Assembly (NCBI GenBank): GCA_964630225.1
Contig: CAZVUK010000006.1
Location: 1-45,401, forward strand
Origin: CAYZRY01 sp964630225
Lineage (GTDB): Bacteria > Bacillota_I > Bacilli_A > RF39 > UBA660
Direction: 5' to 3'
DNA length: 45,401 nt
Shown here: one piece after another, positions 1 through 9,019 of the stretch
Numbering within the stretch: position 1 is the first letter of the stretch
How the letters are laid out: each line of letters opens with the position of its first letter
Translations under genes and position numbers: made by a program
Notes under the pieces: model-generated
Seen by the model: the letters and a program-made list of their open reading frames with translations, nothing else
Told to the model about the DNA's origin: nothing
The model's database searches: none

Positions 1-1597
1 TCTTATCGTCACTTGCTTCCTCGATGTCAGGTACTTCCTTATAGTTAAACTTGACATTATCCAGATTAAGAGTCTCTTGTTGCGAGTAATCAGCCATACC
101 AGTTGCAACATTAGCAATATTAGTATTTAAGTCAAGTTCTACTTCATCATCGTCACTAAACTTAAAATCTTCTGGTTTAAATTCATTCAATTTTGTATTT
201 AATTTATGATCGAAGATATCCAGTCCATCTTCTAAGTCCTCGTCATCGATATCATCACCATCTAAAACAAAGTCACTGTCATCCAGCTTAAATAAGCTAT
301 CAGGCATTGAAATGTCATCATCTTCAGTTGAAATATCGATAATATCTTCTTCTCTAACTTCATCATCACCTTGAGCTTTAAGTCCTATCGCTCGGCGTAT
401 GCTGCTGTCAAGTTCAGTATCGATGTCGACAACGCGATATATCTCTTGGAAGGTTGTGTATCCTTCGACAACTTTTGAAAGAGAGTCTTGAAGTATTGTT
501 ACGGTTGATCCATCGTAGACTAGGCCTCTAAGTTCTTCTTTATCAATATTTTCATCGGCGATTTTATCACGTAGCTTCTCAGAAATATAAAGAACCTCTT
601 GAAGCGCCATACGACCAGAAAATCCGCCATGACATTGATCACAGCCAACTTGTTCATAAACAAATTTGACATTCTTCTTTAAAACTTTTTTAAATAAGTG
701 TTTTTCATATTTAGTAACAGGTCTAAGTCTCTTACAATGATTACAGAGTGTTCTAGCCAGTTTTTGTGAAATAATACCTGTTAGGGCACTTGATAAAAGA
801 TAGCGCTCAACATCCATATCTAGTAAACGTTCGATCGTCGATAGGGAGTTGTTCGTATGGATAGTAGATAAAACTAAGTGTCCAGTAATCGATGCTCTAA
901 CAGCAATTTGAGCAGTCTCTGAGTCACGAATCTCTCCGATAAGAATAATGTTTGGATCTTGTCGCAAAATAGAACGAAGAGCTGCGGCAAAGGTCATCCC
1001 AATCTCCGAATTAACTTGAACCTGGTTTATACCTTCGATATTCATCTCGATCGGATCTTCGACGGTAATAATATTTGTATCTTCTTTGTTTAAGGCTTTA
1101 AGCATCGAGTAGGTAGTGGTGGACTTACCTGAACCTGTTGCTCCGGTTACAAGAATAATTCCATTTGGGACCTGCAACATTTTTAATACTTTTTCATAGT
1201 TAGCAGGTAAAAAATTAAGTGCATCTATTCCCGCCAAACCTTTTTGGAAATCCAAAATACGAATAACGGCTTTTTCTCCTTCATTAGTAGGTAAGACCGA
1301 TACACGCATGTCGAGATCTTTTCCACCGATACGCCCTTTAATAGCACCATCTTGCGGAAGACGATTCTCGGTAATATTCATATTAGAAACCAGTTTAACT
1401 CTGGTAATTAAGTTACGTTCATATGCTTTGGGGATTAAAGAATGGTTTTGTAAATCACCATCGATACGCATGCGGATCATCAAGGCATCTTCTCTTGGAT
1501 CCATATGAATATCGCTGGCCTTATGTTGAGCAGCATACAATATGATTTGATTAACGATATCGACAATTGGTGTCTTCGCTAAATTATACTCTACCAT
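1..1597 (-). CDS. PilB/GspE/ComGA-type secretion ATPase with acidic C-terminal extension (3' end outside window)
   Basis: Hexameric traffic ATPase that powers assembly of type IV pili, a competence pseudopilus or type II secretion at the cytoplasmic face. Reading the minus strand from ATG at 1597 gives about 532 visible residues. An ASDIH motif lies near residue 35, Walker A GATGSGKST around residues 152-160, and then the Asp box, VEDPIE and a Walker B-like IGEIRD. Two CxxC pairs (CNHC and CDQC) form the zinc site typical of PilB/GspE. The N-terminal N1 domain of PilB is missing, so the protein resembles ComGA in that part. The start is supported by AGGGGA just upstream. After about residue 405 the protein continues into an Asp/Glu-rich tail (DDE, EED, DDDIDDED-type runs) that core GspE proteins lack and that is still open at base 1. 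Divergent from a pilin-like gene. The family is secure; the exact system is not. Confidence 0.9.
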   Translation of the reverse strand, partial: MVEYNLAKTPIVDIVNQIILYAAQHKASDIHMDPREDALMIRMRIDGDLQNHSLIPKAYERNLITRVKLVSNMNITENRLPQDGAIKGRIGGKDLDMRVSVLPTNEGEKAVIRILDFQKGLAGIDALNFLPANYEKVLKMLQVPNGIILVTGATGSGKSTTTYSMLKALNKEDTNIITVEDPIEMNIEGINQVQVNSEIGMTFAAALRSILRQDPNIILIGEIRDSETAQIAVRASITGHLVLSTIHTNNSLSTIERLLDMDVERYLLSSALTGIISQKLARTLCNHCKRLRPVTKYEKHLFKKVLKKNVKFVYEQVGCDQCHGGFSGRMALQEVLYISEKLRDKIADENIDKEELRGLVYDGSTVTILQDSLSKVVEGYTTFQEIYRVVDIDTELDSSIRRAIGLKAQGDDEVREEDIIDISTEDDDISMPDSLFKLDDSDFVLDGDDIDDEDLEDGLDIFDHKLNTKLNEFKPEDFKFSDDDEVELDLNTNIANVATGMADYSQQETLNLDNVKFNYKEVPDIEEASDDK

Positions 1598-1618
1598 AGA
1601 TTTCCCCTTTTATTTTTC

Positions 1619-1650
1619 TTGTGGTATTTTATTCTTTATTATTATATAAT
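1619..1650 (+). promoter_or_regulatory. Possible promoter of the pilin-like gene
   Basis: A perfect TATAAT lies at 1645-1650 in the 92-base divergent gap, about 40 bases before the pilin-like ATG. A possible -35 is TTGTGG at 1619-1624, but its 20-base spacer is too long, so only the -10 is well supported. Confidence 0.4.
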
Positions 1651-1689
1651 ACTTTTAGAAGATAATCAATAAAGGGAAGTGAAGTTTTT

Positions 1690-2229
1690 ATGAAAAAGAT
1701 AGGTAAAAAGGGATTTCTAATGGCCGAGGCCATAGTAGTTGGACTTTTTATAATGACTCTCTTTACTTTTATTTTTGCTAATACTGTTCCACTTCTTGCT
1801 AAGTATGAGGCTCAAGAAAAATATGAAAGTGTCAACTCTGTCTTTGATGCTAATCTCGTTAGAAATGCTATATTACTAGATATAAAACGAAGTCCAGGTA
1901 ACAATACTTTGACTAAAATCTTTGGTGGACTTTCTACTAGAAAATATATTTTATATGATGGTAATGCCATCTGTAATAATTTAGCTCTAGTTACTTATTG
2001 TAAAACTTTATTCTCTAAAACATTTTTAGACATAGATTCTGTAATTGCTTCAAAATATCGAACCGCAGATATAAAATCGGTTAAAGGAGACTTTCCAAGA
2101 GCAATCGGAGATTATATTGACTCTATGCCTGAATACACTTCTTCAGTTGGCTCTATTTATGATAGTTATTATAGATTGATTATCGTTTTTAACGATGGGC
2201 GAATGACAAGTGTCGAAATAAAAATATAA
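1690..2229 (+). CDS. Type IV pilin-like (pseudopilin) protein
   Basis: Small membrane protein with a type IV prepilin leader. After a basic start (MKKIGKKG), the predicted prepilin peptidase site is Gly8/Phe9, and Glu13 is the conserved Glu+5 of the mature protein. A hydrophobic helix follows to about residue 30. The rest (to 179 aa) is a globular domain I do not recognise. It contains Cys pairs near residues 97 and 104 that could form a disulfide. The ATG has a GGGAAGTGA-type ribosome binding site. It is divergent from the PilB/GspE-like ATPase that would drive its assembly, which fits a competence or type IV pilus function. The leader motif is seen directly; the role is inferred. Confidence 0.7.
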   Translation: MKKIGKKGFLMAEAIVVGLFIMTLFTFIFANTVPLLAKYEAQEKYESVNSVFDANLVRNAILLDIKRSPGNNTLTKIFGGLSTRKYILYDGNAICNNLALVTYCKTLFSKTFLDIDSVIASKYRTADIKSVKGDFPRAIGDYIDSMPEYTSSVGSIYDSYYRLIIVFNDGRMTSVEIKI

Positions 2230-2238
2230 GGAGACCTG

Positions 2239-3237
2239 ATGAAATTACTTAAAAAAATTAATTTTAAAGAAACAATTAAAGAATTAATAATATTACTTAT
2301 TATTATTTCTTTTTCTTTAACTCCTATTCCATACTATACAACAACGGGCGGAGGCAGCTTAAATACGAGCGATAAAATAAGTTTAGAGGGAGCTAAAGAG
2401 AAAAAGGGAAGCTTTAGACTTGCATATGTCAAACAGCTTCGTGGAACCCCTCTTACTTATTTGTTAGGTAAAGTGATTCCTTCGTGGAAAGTCGATAGTA
2501 TACTAGATTATGCCTACGAAGATAGTGAAAATGTTGAAGACCTCGACAACCGCAGTCAACTCGACTTGCACGAGTCTCTTCAGTCGGCTACTAAAAATGC
2601 CTATGAAGCCGCTGGTATGTCATTTATCATAAAAAAAACGGCCTTTAAACTTTACTATGCCAGTCCCAAGAATCGCCAAGATTTAAAAGTTGGTGATGAA
2701 CTGATAACTTACGATGGCAATAAGATGACCGATATCGATAGCTTTAAAGCATATATTGCTACAAAAAGCTTAGGTGATAAAATAGATTTAGAGTTTAAAA
2801 GAAAAAATAAAACGATCAGCCGAAGTTTAAAAATATTCAAAGAAAAAGACAAAGAAATTTTAGGTATTATGCTTATTAAAATATATGACTATGAAACCGC
2901 TCCTCAAATAAAATTTAAATTTGATAGAGGAGATCAAGGACCATCAGGTGGATTTACTTTGGCCCTAGCTATCTACGATAAATTAGCTGTTAACGATATT
3001 TCAAGAGGTAGAAAAATCGTTGGAACAGGAACGATCGATGATAAAGGCCGTATCGGTGAAATCGGCGGAATTATCTATAAATTAGATGGAGCCATCAAAG
3101 CTAAAGCTGACCTTTTTATCGTCCCGATAGGTGAAAATTATAAAGATGCTAAAGCCGAAGCTAAAAGAAGAAAAGCTAAAATTAAAATAGTTGCTGTTAA
3201 AGACTTAAAAGAAGCAATATCTCTACTTGAAAAATAA
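2239..3237 (+). CDS. PDZ and Lon-type (S16) membrane protease, YlbL/SepM-like
   Basis: Membrane-anchored serine protease of the YlbL/SepM family, which in relatives cleaves secreted peptides or surface proteins. It has an N-terminal transmembrane helix (about residues 15-33), then a divergent PDZ region around 140-210 (DLKVGDELITYDG). A Lon proteolytic domain closes the protein. The catalytic dyad is visible as Ser236 in GPSGG and Lys281 in IGGIIYK, 45 residues apart (Lon itself 43). The length of 332 aa fits the family. Nine bases separate it from the pilin-like gene, with GGAGA as ribosome binding site, so the two are probably cotranscribed up to the terminator immediately downstream. The target is unknown; a role in processing pseudopilins or signalling peptides is conjecture. 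Confidence 0.88.
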   Translation: MKLLKKINFKETIKELIILLIIISFSLTPIPYYTTTGGGSLNTSDKISLEGAKEKKGSFRLAYVKQLRGTPLTYLLGKVIPSWKVDSILDYAYEDSENVEDLDNRSQLDLHESLQSATKNAYEAAGMSFIIKKTAFKLYYASPKNRQDLKVGDELITYDGNKMTDIDSFKAYIATKSLGDKIDLEFKRKNKTISRSLKIFKEKDKEILGIMLIKIYDYETAPQIKFKFDRGDQGPSGGFTLALAIYDKLAVNDISRGRKIVGTGTIDDKGRIGEIGGIIYKLDGAIKAKADLFIVPIGENYKDAKAEAKRRKAKIKIVAVKDLKEAISLLEK

Positions 3238-3261
3238 GTATCGAAAGATACTTTTCTTTTT
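3237..3261 (+). terminator. Rho-independent terminator after the PDZ-Lon gene
   Basis: AGTATC, loop GAAA, GATACT, followed by TTTCTTTTT. The six-pair stem with a GNRA tetraloop and U-rich tail separates the pilin/protease unit from mutS. Confidence 0.85.
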
Positions 3262-3286
3262 GATTAAAAGAAGTCTATGATATAAT
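3258..3286 (+). promoter_or_regulatory. Probable mutS promoter
   Basis: A perfect TATAAT at 3281-3286 lies 18 bases before the mutS ATG, directly after a terminator. The -35 is weak (TTTTGA at 3258-3263, 17-base spacer). Confidence 0.5.
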
Positions 3287-3303
3287 AATCAATAGGTGAA
3301 GAG

Positions 3304-5850
3304 ATGAAAAGACACGAAGTTGATCGAAATAAAATTAGTCCGATGATGAAACAATATCTTGAAATTAAAGATAATTATCAAGATGCTATTTTATTTTATC
3401 GTTTAGGAGACTTTTATGAGATGTTTTTTGATGATGCCGAAATAGCTTCTAGAGAATTAGAATTAGTGCTTACGGGAAGAAACGCCTCATTAGATGAAAA
3501 GATTCCGATGTGTGGTGTTCCTTTTCATTCATATCTTCCATATCTAGAAAAGTTAGTCGATAAAGGTTATAAAGTAGCTATATGTGAGCAATTAAGTGAT
3601 CCTAAAGAAGCAAAAGGGGTAGTAGAGCGTGGCGTTGTTCAGGTTGTAAGTAAAGGAACGATCCTTGATGATACTCTAGAAGCTAAAGATAACAACTACA
3701 TTGCTAATATCTATGATTTTAATCATTGTTTTGGCTTTAGTTTTGCCGATATTTCTACCGGTTATTTTTATGTTACGTTAGTTGATGCTGATCAAAGCAA
3801 AATAATCGAAGAAGTCATTAAACGCCGAAGTTCAGAACTTATTGTCAGTGCTAATATCGATAGAACCTTAGTAGAAAAGCTAAGACTAAACAATGTCGGT
3901 GTTACGATAACCGATAATTTAAATGATGATGATAAATACAAATACATCTATGAAGACTTAGATGATATAAGACTATCGACGACAGTTAAACATCTCCTAG
4001 CATATATTTTAAACAATAAAAAAGGAGACTTAAGTCATCTTCAGGTAGCTGAGGTATTAAGATCAAATAAATATCTAGAGTTTGACATTCATACTCAAAA
4101 AAATCTAGAATTAGTTGAAACTATTAGAAATTCGGATAGAACTTATTCACTGCTTTGGCTTTTAGATAAAACAAAGACAGCTATGGGAAGCAGATTATTA
4201 AAATATAATATCTTAAATCCTCTGCGTGATAAAAAAGAATTAAACAGTAGATATGATAGTATCGAAAAGTTTTTAACCGAATTTATTTTAAAAGATGAAT
4301 TAGAAGAAGAGTTAAAAGATGTCTACGATTTAGAAAGACTACTCGGAAGAATTAACTATGGTAATCTAAATGCTAGAGATCTTCTTCAGCTGAAAAGATC
4401 GATAGCAACTTTTCCTAAAATAAAAGATATTTTAAGCAAGTTATCATATAACGAGACAATAACGCCACTTGTTGATTTGTTTTCGCTATTAGATACAGCG
4501 ATTAATGAAGAAGCTCCAATTACGATTCGTGAAGGAAATATCATTAAAAGTGGTTACAATAAAGAATTAGATGAACTTAAAGAAATAAGAAGTGGTTCTA
4601 AAGACTTTATTTTAAAAATTGAAGCCGAGGAAAAAGCAAGAACGGGTATTAAGACTCTAAAAGTAGGTTTTAATAAAGTCTTTGGTTACTATATCGAAGT
4701 ATCAAAGGGTTCTATCAATCAGGTCAAAGAAGAGTATGGTTATGAACGAAAGCAGACTTTAAGTAATAGTGAAAGATTTATTACACCAATTCTAAAAGAG
4801 AAAGAAGATATTATACTTAATGCCGAAGAAAAGATCTTTGAACTTGAATATCGATTATTTTTGGAAATAAGAGAAAAAGTCAAAGCTTTTACTCGCAGAC
4901 TGCAAGAATCTAGTAAAGTCTTAGCTAAAGTAGATATGCTTTTATCTCTAGCCACTGCCGCTGATAAAAATAATTATGTAAGACCTAGTTTGAATGAAAA
5001 AAATATTATCAATATTAAATCATCACGTCATCCTGTCGTTGAAAAAGTAATCAAAGACAAATATATAAGTAATGACATAATTATGGATGATGCAACGACC
5101 ATCTTGCTGATTACTGGACCAAATATGGCCGGTAAATCAACTTACATGAGACAACTTGCTATCACCGCGATCATGGTTCAAATAGGTTCTTTTGTTGCAG
5201 CAACTAGCTGTGAAATACCTATTTTTGATAAGATATTTACAAGGATAGGTGCCAGTGATGATCTAGTTAGTGGGGACTCTACTTTTATGGTTGAAATGAA
5301 GGAAGCTAACAATGCCCTTTCAAATGCAACTAAAGATAGTTTACTTATCTTTGATGAACTGGGAAGGGGAACAGCTACTTTTGATGGTATGAGTTTAGCT
5401 CAATCGATAATTGAATATATTCACGATAAAATAGGAGCTAAAACGTTATTTTCTACCCATTATCATGAACTTACAAATTCGGCAAGTGATTTGTATCATT
5501 TAAGAAATATCCATGTCAGTGCCAGTGAAGAAGATGGCGAACTAATCTTTCATCACAAAATAAAAAGTGGCGCCATCGACAAGAGTTATGGAATACATGT
5601 AGCTTCTCTTGCTAAATTACCTAAAGAAGTAATAGATAGAGCCAGAGACATATTAAACGTCTATGAAAAGAAAGAGAGTAAAAACAAAACATTTACACAG
5701 ACAAGTCTTTTCCTCGAAGAAGAGATGCCAAAAACGGAAAACAAATTAGTCGAGGCAATAAATAATCTCGATCCTCTTACTATGACACCAATTGATGCTC
5801 TAAATAAAATATATGAACTTAAAAAAGAAATTGAAAATGATAAAAAATAA
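3304..5850 (+). CDS. mutS: DNA mismatch repair protein MutS
   Basis: Recognises base mismatches and small loops and recruits MutL. The N-terminal mismatch-binding domain carries the F-x-E motif (GDFYEMFFDDA, about residues 36-46). The connector, lever/clamp and C-terminal ABC-type ATPase follow in order. Walker A is GPNMAGKST starting at residue 605, followed by SGDSTFMVEM, Walker B LLIFDELGRGTATFDG and the STHYHEL switch. The 848 aa and the ITGPNMAGKS block are typical of bacterial MutS1. AGGTGA before the ATG supports the start. cvpA follows after 28 bases, and mutL lies 4.7 kb downstream on the same strand with uvrC in between, so repair genes are clustered here. Confidence 0.98.
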   Translation: MKRHEVDRNKISPMMKQYLEIKDNYQDAILFYRLGDFYEMFFDDAEIASRELELVLTGRNASLDEKIPMCGVPFHSYLPYLEKLVDKGYKVAICEQLSDPKEAKGVVERGVVQVVSKGTILDDTLEAKDNNYIANIYDFNHCFGFSFADISTGYFYVTLVDADQSKIIEEVIKRRSSELIVSANIDRTLVEKLRLNNVGVTITDNLNDDDKYKYIYEDLDDIRLSTTVKHLLAYILNNKKGDLSHLQVAEVLRSNKYLEFDIHTQKNLELVETIRNSDRTYSLLWLLDKTKTAMGSRLLKYNILNPLRDKKELNSRYDSIEKFLTEFILKDELEEELKDVYDLERLLGRINYGNLNARDLLQLKRSIATFPKIKDILSKLSYNETITPLVDLFSLLDTAINEEAPITIREGNIIKSGYNKELDELKEIRSGSKDFILKIEAEEKARTGIKTLKVGFNKVFGYYIEVSKGSINQVKEEYGYERKQTLSNSERFITPILKEKEDIILNAEEKIFELEYRLFLEIREKVKAFTRRLQESSKVLAKVDMLLSLATAADKNNYVRPSLNEKNIINIKSSRHPVVEKVIKDKYISNDIIMDDATTILLITGPNMAGKSTYMRQLAITAIMVQIGSFVAATSCEIPIFDKIFTRIGASDDLVSGDSTFMVEMKEANNALSNATKDSLLIFDELGRGTATFDGMSLAQSIIEYIHDKIGAKTLFSTHYHELTNSASDLYHLRNIHVSASEEDGELIFHHKIKSGAIDKSYGIHVASLAKLPKEVIDRARDILNVYEKKESKNKTFTQTSLFLEEEMPKTENKLVEAINNLDPLTMTPIDALNKIYELKKEIENDKK

Positions 5851-5878
5851 TATGTTATAATATTTCAAAGGAGGATAT

Positions 5879-6595
5879 ATGAATATATTTAGTCTAAATA
5901 TCGTCGATGTTGTTATCGTACTATTAATATTATGTGCCGGAGTCATCGGTATGAAAAGAGGTTTCTTTAAAGAACTGGTTATGACAGTTGGTTTCCTGCT
6001 AGTCTTTATAATCTCATTCTTTCTTAAAAATCCATTAGCAGAATGGCTCAGTTTAAATTTCCCGTTTTTCACCTTCTCGGGTCCCTTTAGAGGAATGACG
6101 GTATTAAACATTATAATCTATCAACTTATTGCCTTTTTGATTATCTTTTCACTGGTAATAATTGTCTTTAACTTAGTTTTGACATTTACCAATGTCTTAG
6201 AAAAAGTCTTAAAGGCAACGATTATTTTTGGTTTAGCGTCAAAGATACTTGGCTTTATCCTAGGTATTATTTCAGGTTTGATTTACATGTTCACCATCTG
6301 TTTGATTCTATCTTATCCGGAATTTAATCAAGGGGTAATTGCTGAATCTAAATTAAAACCATTAATCCTTAAAGGTACACCTGGACTTAATGCCGTAGCT
6401 AGTAGTCTTGTCAGTACGTTTGAAGACCTTGGCGAGTTAAGTGAAGAATATAGAACTAACGAAGATAAGACAGAACTTAATCGAAAATCTATTCAAGTGA
6501 TGATCGATAACAAACTAATTAAAATTGACTATGTTCAAAAACTAATTAATTCAGGTAAACTTAAAGTCAGTGGACTTCAAGGAATAGAATACTAA
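5879..6595 (+). CDS. CvpA family inner-membrane protein
   Basis: A 238-aa membrane protein whose first half has four hydrophobic helices (about residues 8-26, 34-52, 75-100 and 110-140). It carries the family pattern GVIGMKRGFFKEL between helices 1 and 2. The hydrophilic C-terminal tail is Lys/Glu rich. CvpA relatives are linked to colicin V production and envelope stress; biochemical function is not settled. An exact AAAGGAGG ribosome binding site precedes the ATG. It follows mutS closely, as often seen in Bacilli (mutS2/cvpA neighbourhood). A TATAAT at 5856-5861 in the short gap could give it its own promoter. Confidence 0.82.
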   Translation: MNIFSLNIVDVVIVLLILCAGVIGMKRGFFKELVMTVGFLLVFIISFFLKNPLAEWLSLNFPFFTFSGPFRGMTVLNIIIYQLIAFLIIFSLVIIVFNLVLTFTNVLEKVLKATIIFGLASKILGFILGIISGLIYMFTICLILSYPEFNQGVIAESKLKPLILKGTPGLNAVASSLVSTFEDLGELSEEYRTNEDKTELNRKSIQVMIDNKLIKIDYVQKLINSGKLKVSGLQGIEY

Positions 6596-6618
6596 AAAAA
6601 GCTCTTATGAGCTTTTTT
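6594..6618. terminator. Bidirectional terminator between the cvpA-like gene and the YigZ gene
   Basis: AAAAAAAGCTC, loop TTAT, GAGCTTTTTT. The A-run and T-run make it work on both strands. The stop codon of the minus-strand gene lies in the loop. Confidence 0.9.
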
Positions 6619-7177
6619 CTATGTAATTAGATGGTCTTATTTTTTTATAAGAAGTAGGGAAGTCGGTAAGCATTTCACTTGGAATATTAAATTGTAAATT
6701 AACTTCTTCCCCGTATGCTTCATCTATTAAATAATCGGCATAATTTCTTTTTAATTTATCTGCTTCTTCATAAGAGACACTAACATTTATTATGCTGCTT
6801 TTAACAAATGAACTTAAATTATCATCACTTAGAAGCTCATTAACAGCTTCTTGATAGGCTTTAGCCAGTGGTCCGGCTCCTAACTTTATTCCACCAAAGT
6901 ATCTTATGATGATAGCTAAACTGTTATCGATGCCTTTAAGTTTAAAGAGTTCAAGTACTCTTGAACCGGCCGTACCGCTTGGCTCACCATCATCGCTGTA
7001 ACCTTCTTTTTCATCAAAACGGTATGCGTAGCAGATATGATTACTTCCTTTATGAAGAGCTTTTAGTTTTTCTAAATAAGAACTAATATCATCATTATCA
7101 ATAGGATATAAATAAGCAATAAATTTACTTTTTTTAATAATAATTGTATTTTCTAAATTTGTTTTAACCGACTTCAT
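6605..7177 (-). CDS. YigZ/IMPACT (UPF0029) family protein
   Basis: A 190-aa YigZ/YvyE-type protein. The IMPACT domain fills the N-terminal two thirds and shows NHICYAYR, the signature GYSDDGEPSGTAG and the following IIRYFGGIKLGAGPLAKAY. A small C-terminal alpha-beta domain follows (about 140-190). Relatives affect translation control, but the bacterial role is unclear. I place the start at the ATG at 7177 because AGAGGT lies just upstream. A further in-frame ATG at 7195 overlaps a TATAAT and is unlikely to be translated. It is the only complete minus-strand gene in the window and is divergent from uvrC. Confidence 0.9.
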   Translation of the reverse strand: MKSVKTNLENTIIIKKSKFIAYLYPIDNDDISSYLEKLKALHKGSNHICYAYRFDEKEGYSDDGEPSGTAGSRVLELFKLKGIDNSLAIIIRYFGGIKLGAGPLAKAYQEAVNELLSDDNLSSFVKSSIINVSVSYEEADKLKRNYADYLIDEAYGEEVNLQFNIPSEMLTDFPTSYKKIRPSNYIEKSS

Positions 7178-7193
7178 AAATACCTCTTTATAC

Positions 7194-7199
7194 ATTATA
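7194..7199 (-). promoter_or_regulatory. -10 element for the YigZ gene
   Basis: TATAAT on the minus strand, 16 bases before the chosen ATG. No convincing -35 is seen. Confidence 0.5.
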
Positions 7200-7230
7200 C
7201 AATTAAATTTTTAAATAAGCTAAATTTTGG

Positions 7231-7236
7231 TATAAT
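7231..7236 (+). promoter_or_regulatory. -10 element for uvrC
   Basis: TATAAT (in GGTATAATATTA) 16 bases before the chosen uvrC ATG. The expected transcript start (about 7243) lies beyond the ATG at 7241, which argues for the ATG at 7253 as the true start. Confidence 0.55.
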
Positions 7237-7252
7237 ATTAATGGGAGTGACT

Positions 7253-9019
7253 ATGAGTAAAACCGATTTAAAAACTAAATTAAGCCTCCTTCCAAATGAA
7301 GCTGGTAGTTACCAGATGCTAAATGAAAGTGGCCAAATAATATATATAGGCAAAGCTAAAAACTTAAAGAAAAGGGTTAATAGCTATTTTACGCATACCA
7401 CAACCGGTAAAACACGCATGCTAGTTAACGATATTGTCGATATTAAATATATTGTAACGTCATCAGAACTAGAAGCTCTTATTTTAGAGATAAATTTAAT
7501 TAAAAAATATAATCCAAAATATAATATTTTACTTAAAGATGATAAGTCCTATCCGTATATCGAATTAAATAAAACAAATGGACCGGTCCTTAAAGTTGTT
7601 AGAAATATTAAAAAGAAGAAAAATGCTCTTCTTTTTGGACCCTATCCCAATGTCTATGCCGCTAAAAAAACTGTTGCCATACTAAATAGAATATATCCTT
7701 TAAGAAAGTGTGATCCTTTAAAGAAGAATCTCTGTCTTTATTATCATTTAGGAGAGTGCCTTGGTTACTGTGTGAAAGAAGTCGATGAAAAGATTATTGA
7801 TAAAATAATCAAGGAGGTATCTTCGTTTTTAAATGGTAATAATGATGCTGTTGTCAAAAAAATAGAAGCTGATATGTATAGAGCTTCACATCAGTTGAAT
7901 TATGAAAAAGCCGCAGAGCTTAAAGAGATACTAGAGTCAATCAAAATAACTTTGTCAAAACAAACGATCGAACTAGCCAAAGACAATAATTTTGATATAT
8001 TTGCCTACTATCGTAATAATAATTATGTTTCCGTTGTCATCTTTTATATTCGTGAAGGAAAAATCTTTTCGACCCATAATGATATTTTTAGTTCGATGGA
8101 TGACGATGACGAATTACTTCTTGAATATATTATCAAATATTATGATAAAAAAAGTCTCTTACCAAAAGAACTAATTGTACCATCGGTTGTCGATACTAAA
8201 CTCTTAGGTGAATACTTAAAGCTTAAAGTATCATCACCGGTCAAAGGTAAAATAAAGAAGCTTTTAGAATTAGCTGGCGATAACGCTAAGATAATGCTCG
8301 AAGAAAAAGAGGAGATGACCGCTCAAAAAGATGAAAAAAGAAATCAAGCTATAGCGGAATTAAACAGTATCTTTAAGAAAGATATCAAACGCATCGAAGC
8401 ATTTGATAATTCACATTTATTTGCTAGCTTTTATGTTAGTGCTTCGGTAGTCTTTGATTACTTTGTCCCAAACAAAAATGCTTACCGTAAATACAGAATC
8501 AATGCCGATGTTAAAGATGATTTAACGGCGATGAAAGAAGCTATTTACAGGCGTTATTATAAAGTGCTTATGGGTGAAGAAGAAGGGGGGGACCTGCTTC
8601 TTGTAGATGGCGGAGAACAACAAGTCAAAGTAGCCAAAGCCGTTATCGATTCACTTAAGATCGATATTGAAATAGTTGGTCTTAAAAAAGACGAGAAACA
8701 CCGAAGTAGCATATTAATTGATGAAAAGCTAAATGAAATACCGCTGGCTAAAGATAGCGTTCTCTTTTTATATCTTTCACGTATTCAAGAAGAAGTTCAT
8801 CGCTTTGCGATTAACTACCACCGACAAATAAAAACAAAAGGAATGTTAAGCAGTCTATTAGATGGAGTTCCGGGTATCGGTCAGGTTCGTAAAAAAGAAC
8901 TTCAAAAACATTTTCCATCGATGAAAAAGATGAAAGAAGCAAGTAAAGAAGAACTTAGTAGCATAATAGGTGAAGCACTAGGTGAAACCCTCTTTAACTA
9001 TTTAAAGGAGTTAGAATGA
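7253..9019 (+). CDS. uvrC: Excinuclease ABC subunit C
   Basis: Makes both incisions in nucleotide excision repair. The N-terminal GIY-YIG-type domain (NEAGSYQML...IIYIGKAKNLKKRV, about residues 14-45) makes the 3' cut. A UVR motif (YEKAAELKEIL near 220-235) binds UvrB. The RNase H-like domain has EAFDNSH and LLLVDGGEQQ and makes the 5' cut. The C-terminal helix-hairpin-helix pair reads GVPGIGQVRKKELQKHF. The start at 7253 has GGGAGTGA as ribosome binding site; the protein is 588 aa, close to normal. Its stop overlaps the next gene by four bases (ATGA), so the two are translationally coupled. Confidence 0.97.
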   Translation: MSKTDLKTKLSLLPNEAGSYQMLNESGQIIYIGKAKNLKKRVNSYFTHTTTGKTRMLVNDIVDIKYIVTSSELEALILEINLIKKYNPKYNILLKDDKSYPYIELNKTNGPVLKVVRNIKKKKNALLFGPYPNVYAAKKTVAILNRIYPLRKCDPLKKNLCLYYHLGECLGYCVKEVDEKIIDKIIKEVSSFLNGNNDAVVKKIEADMYRASHQLNYEKAAELKEILESIKITLSKQTIELAKDNNFDIFAYYRNNNYVSVVIFYIREGKIFSTHNDIFSSMDDDDELLLEYIIKYYDKKSLLPKELIVPSVVDTKLLGEYLKLKVSSPVKGKIKKLLELAGDNAKIMLEEKEEMTAQKDEKRNQAIAELNSIFKKDIKRIEAFDNSHLFASFYVSASVVFDYFVPNKNAYRKYRINADVKDDLTAMKEAIYRRYYKVLMGEEEGGDLLLVDGGEQQVKVAKAVIDSLKIDIEIVGLKKDEKHRSSILIDEKLNEIPLAKDSVLFLYLSRIQEEVHRFAINYHRQIKTKGMLSSLLDGVPGIGQVRKKELQKHFPSMKKMKEASKEELSSIIGEALGETLFNYLKELE

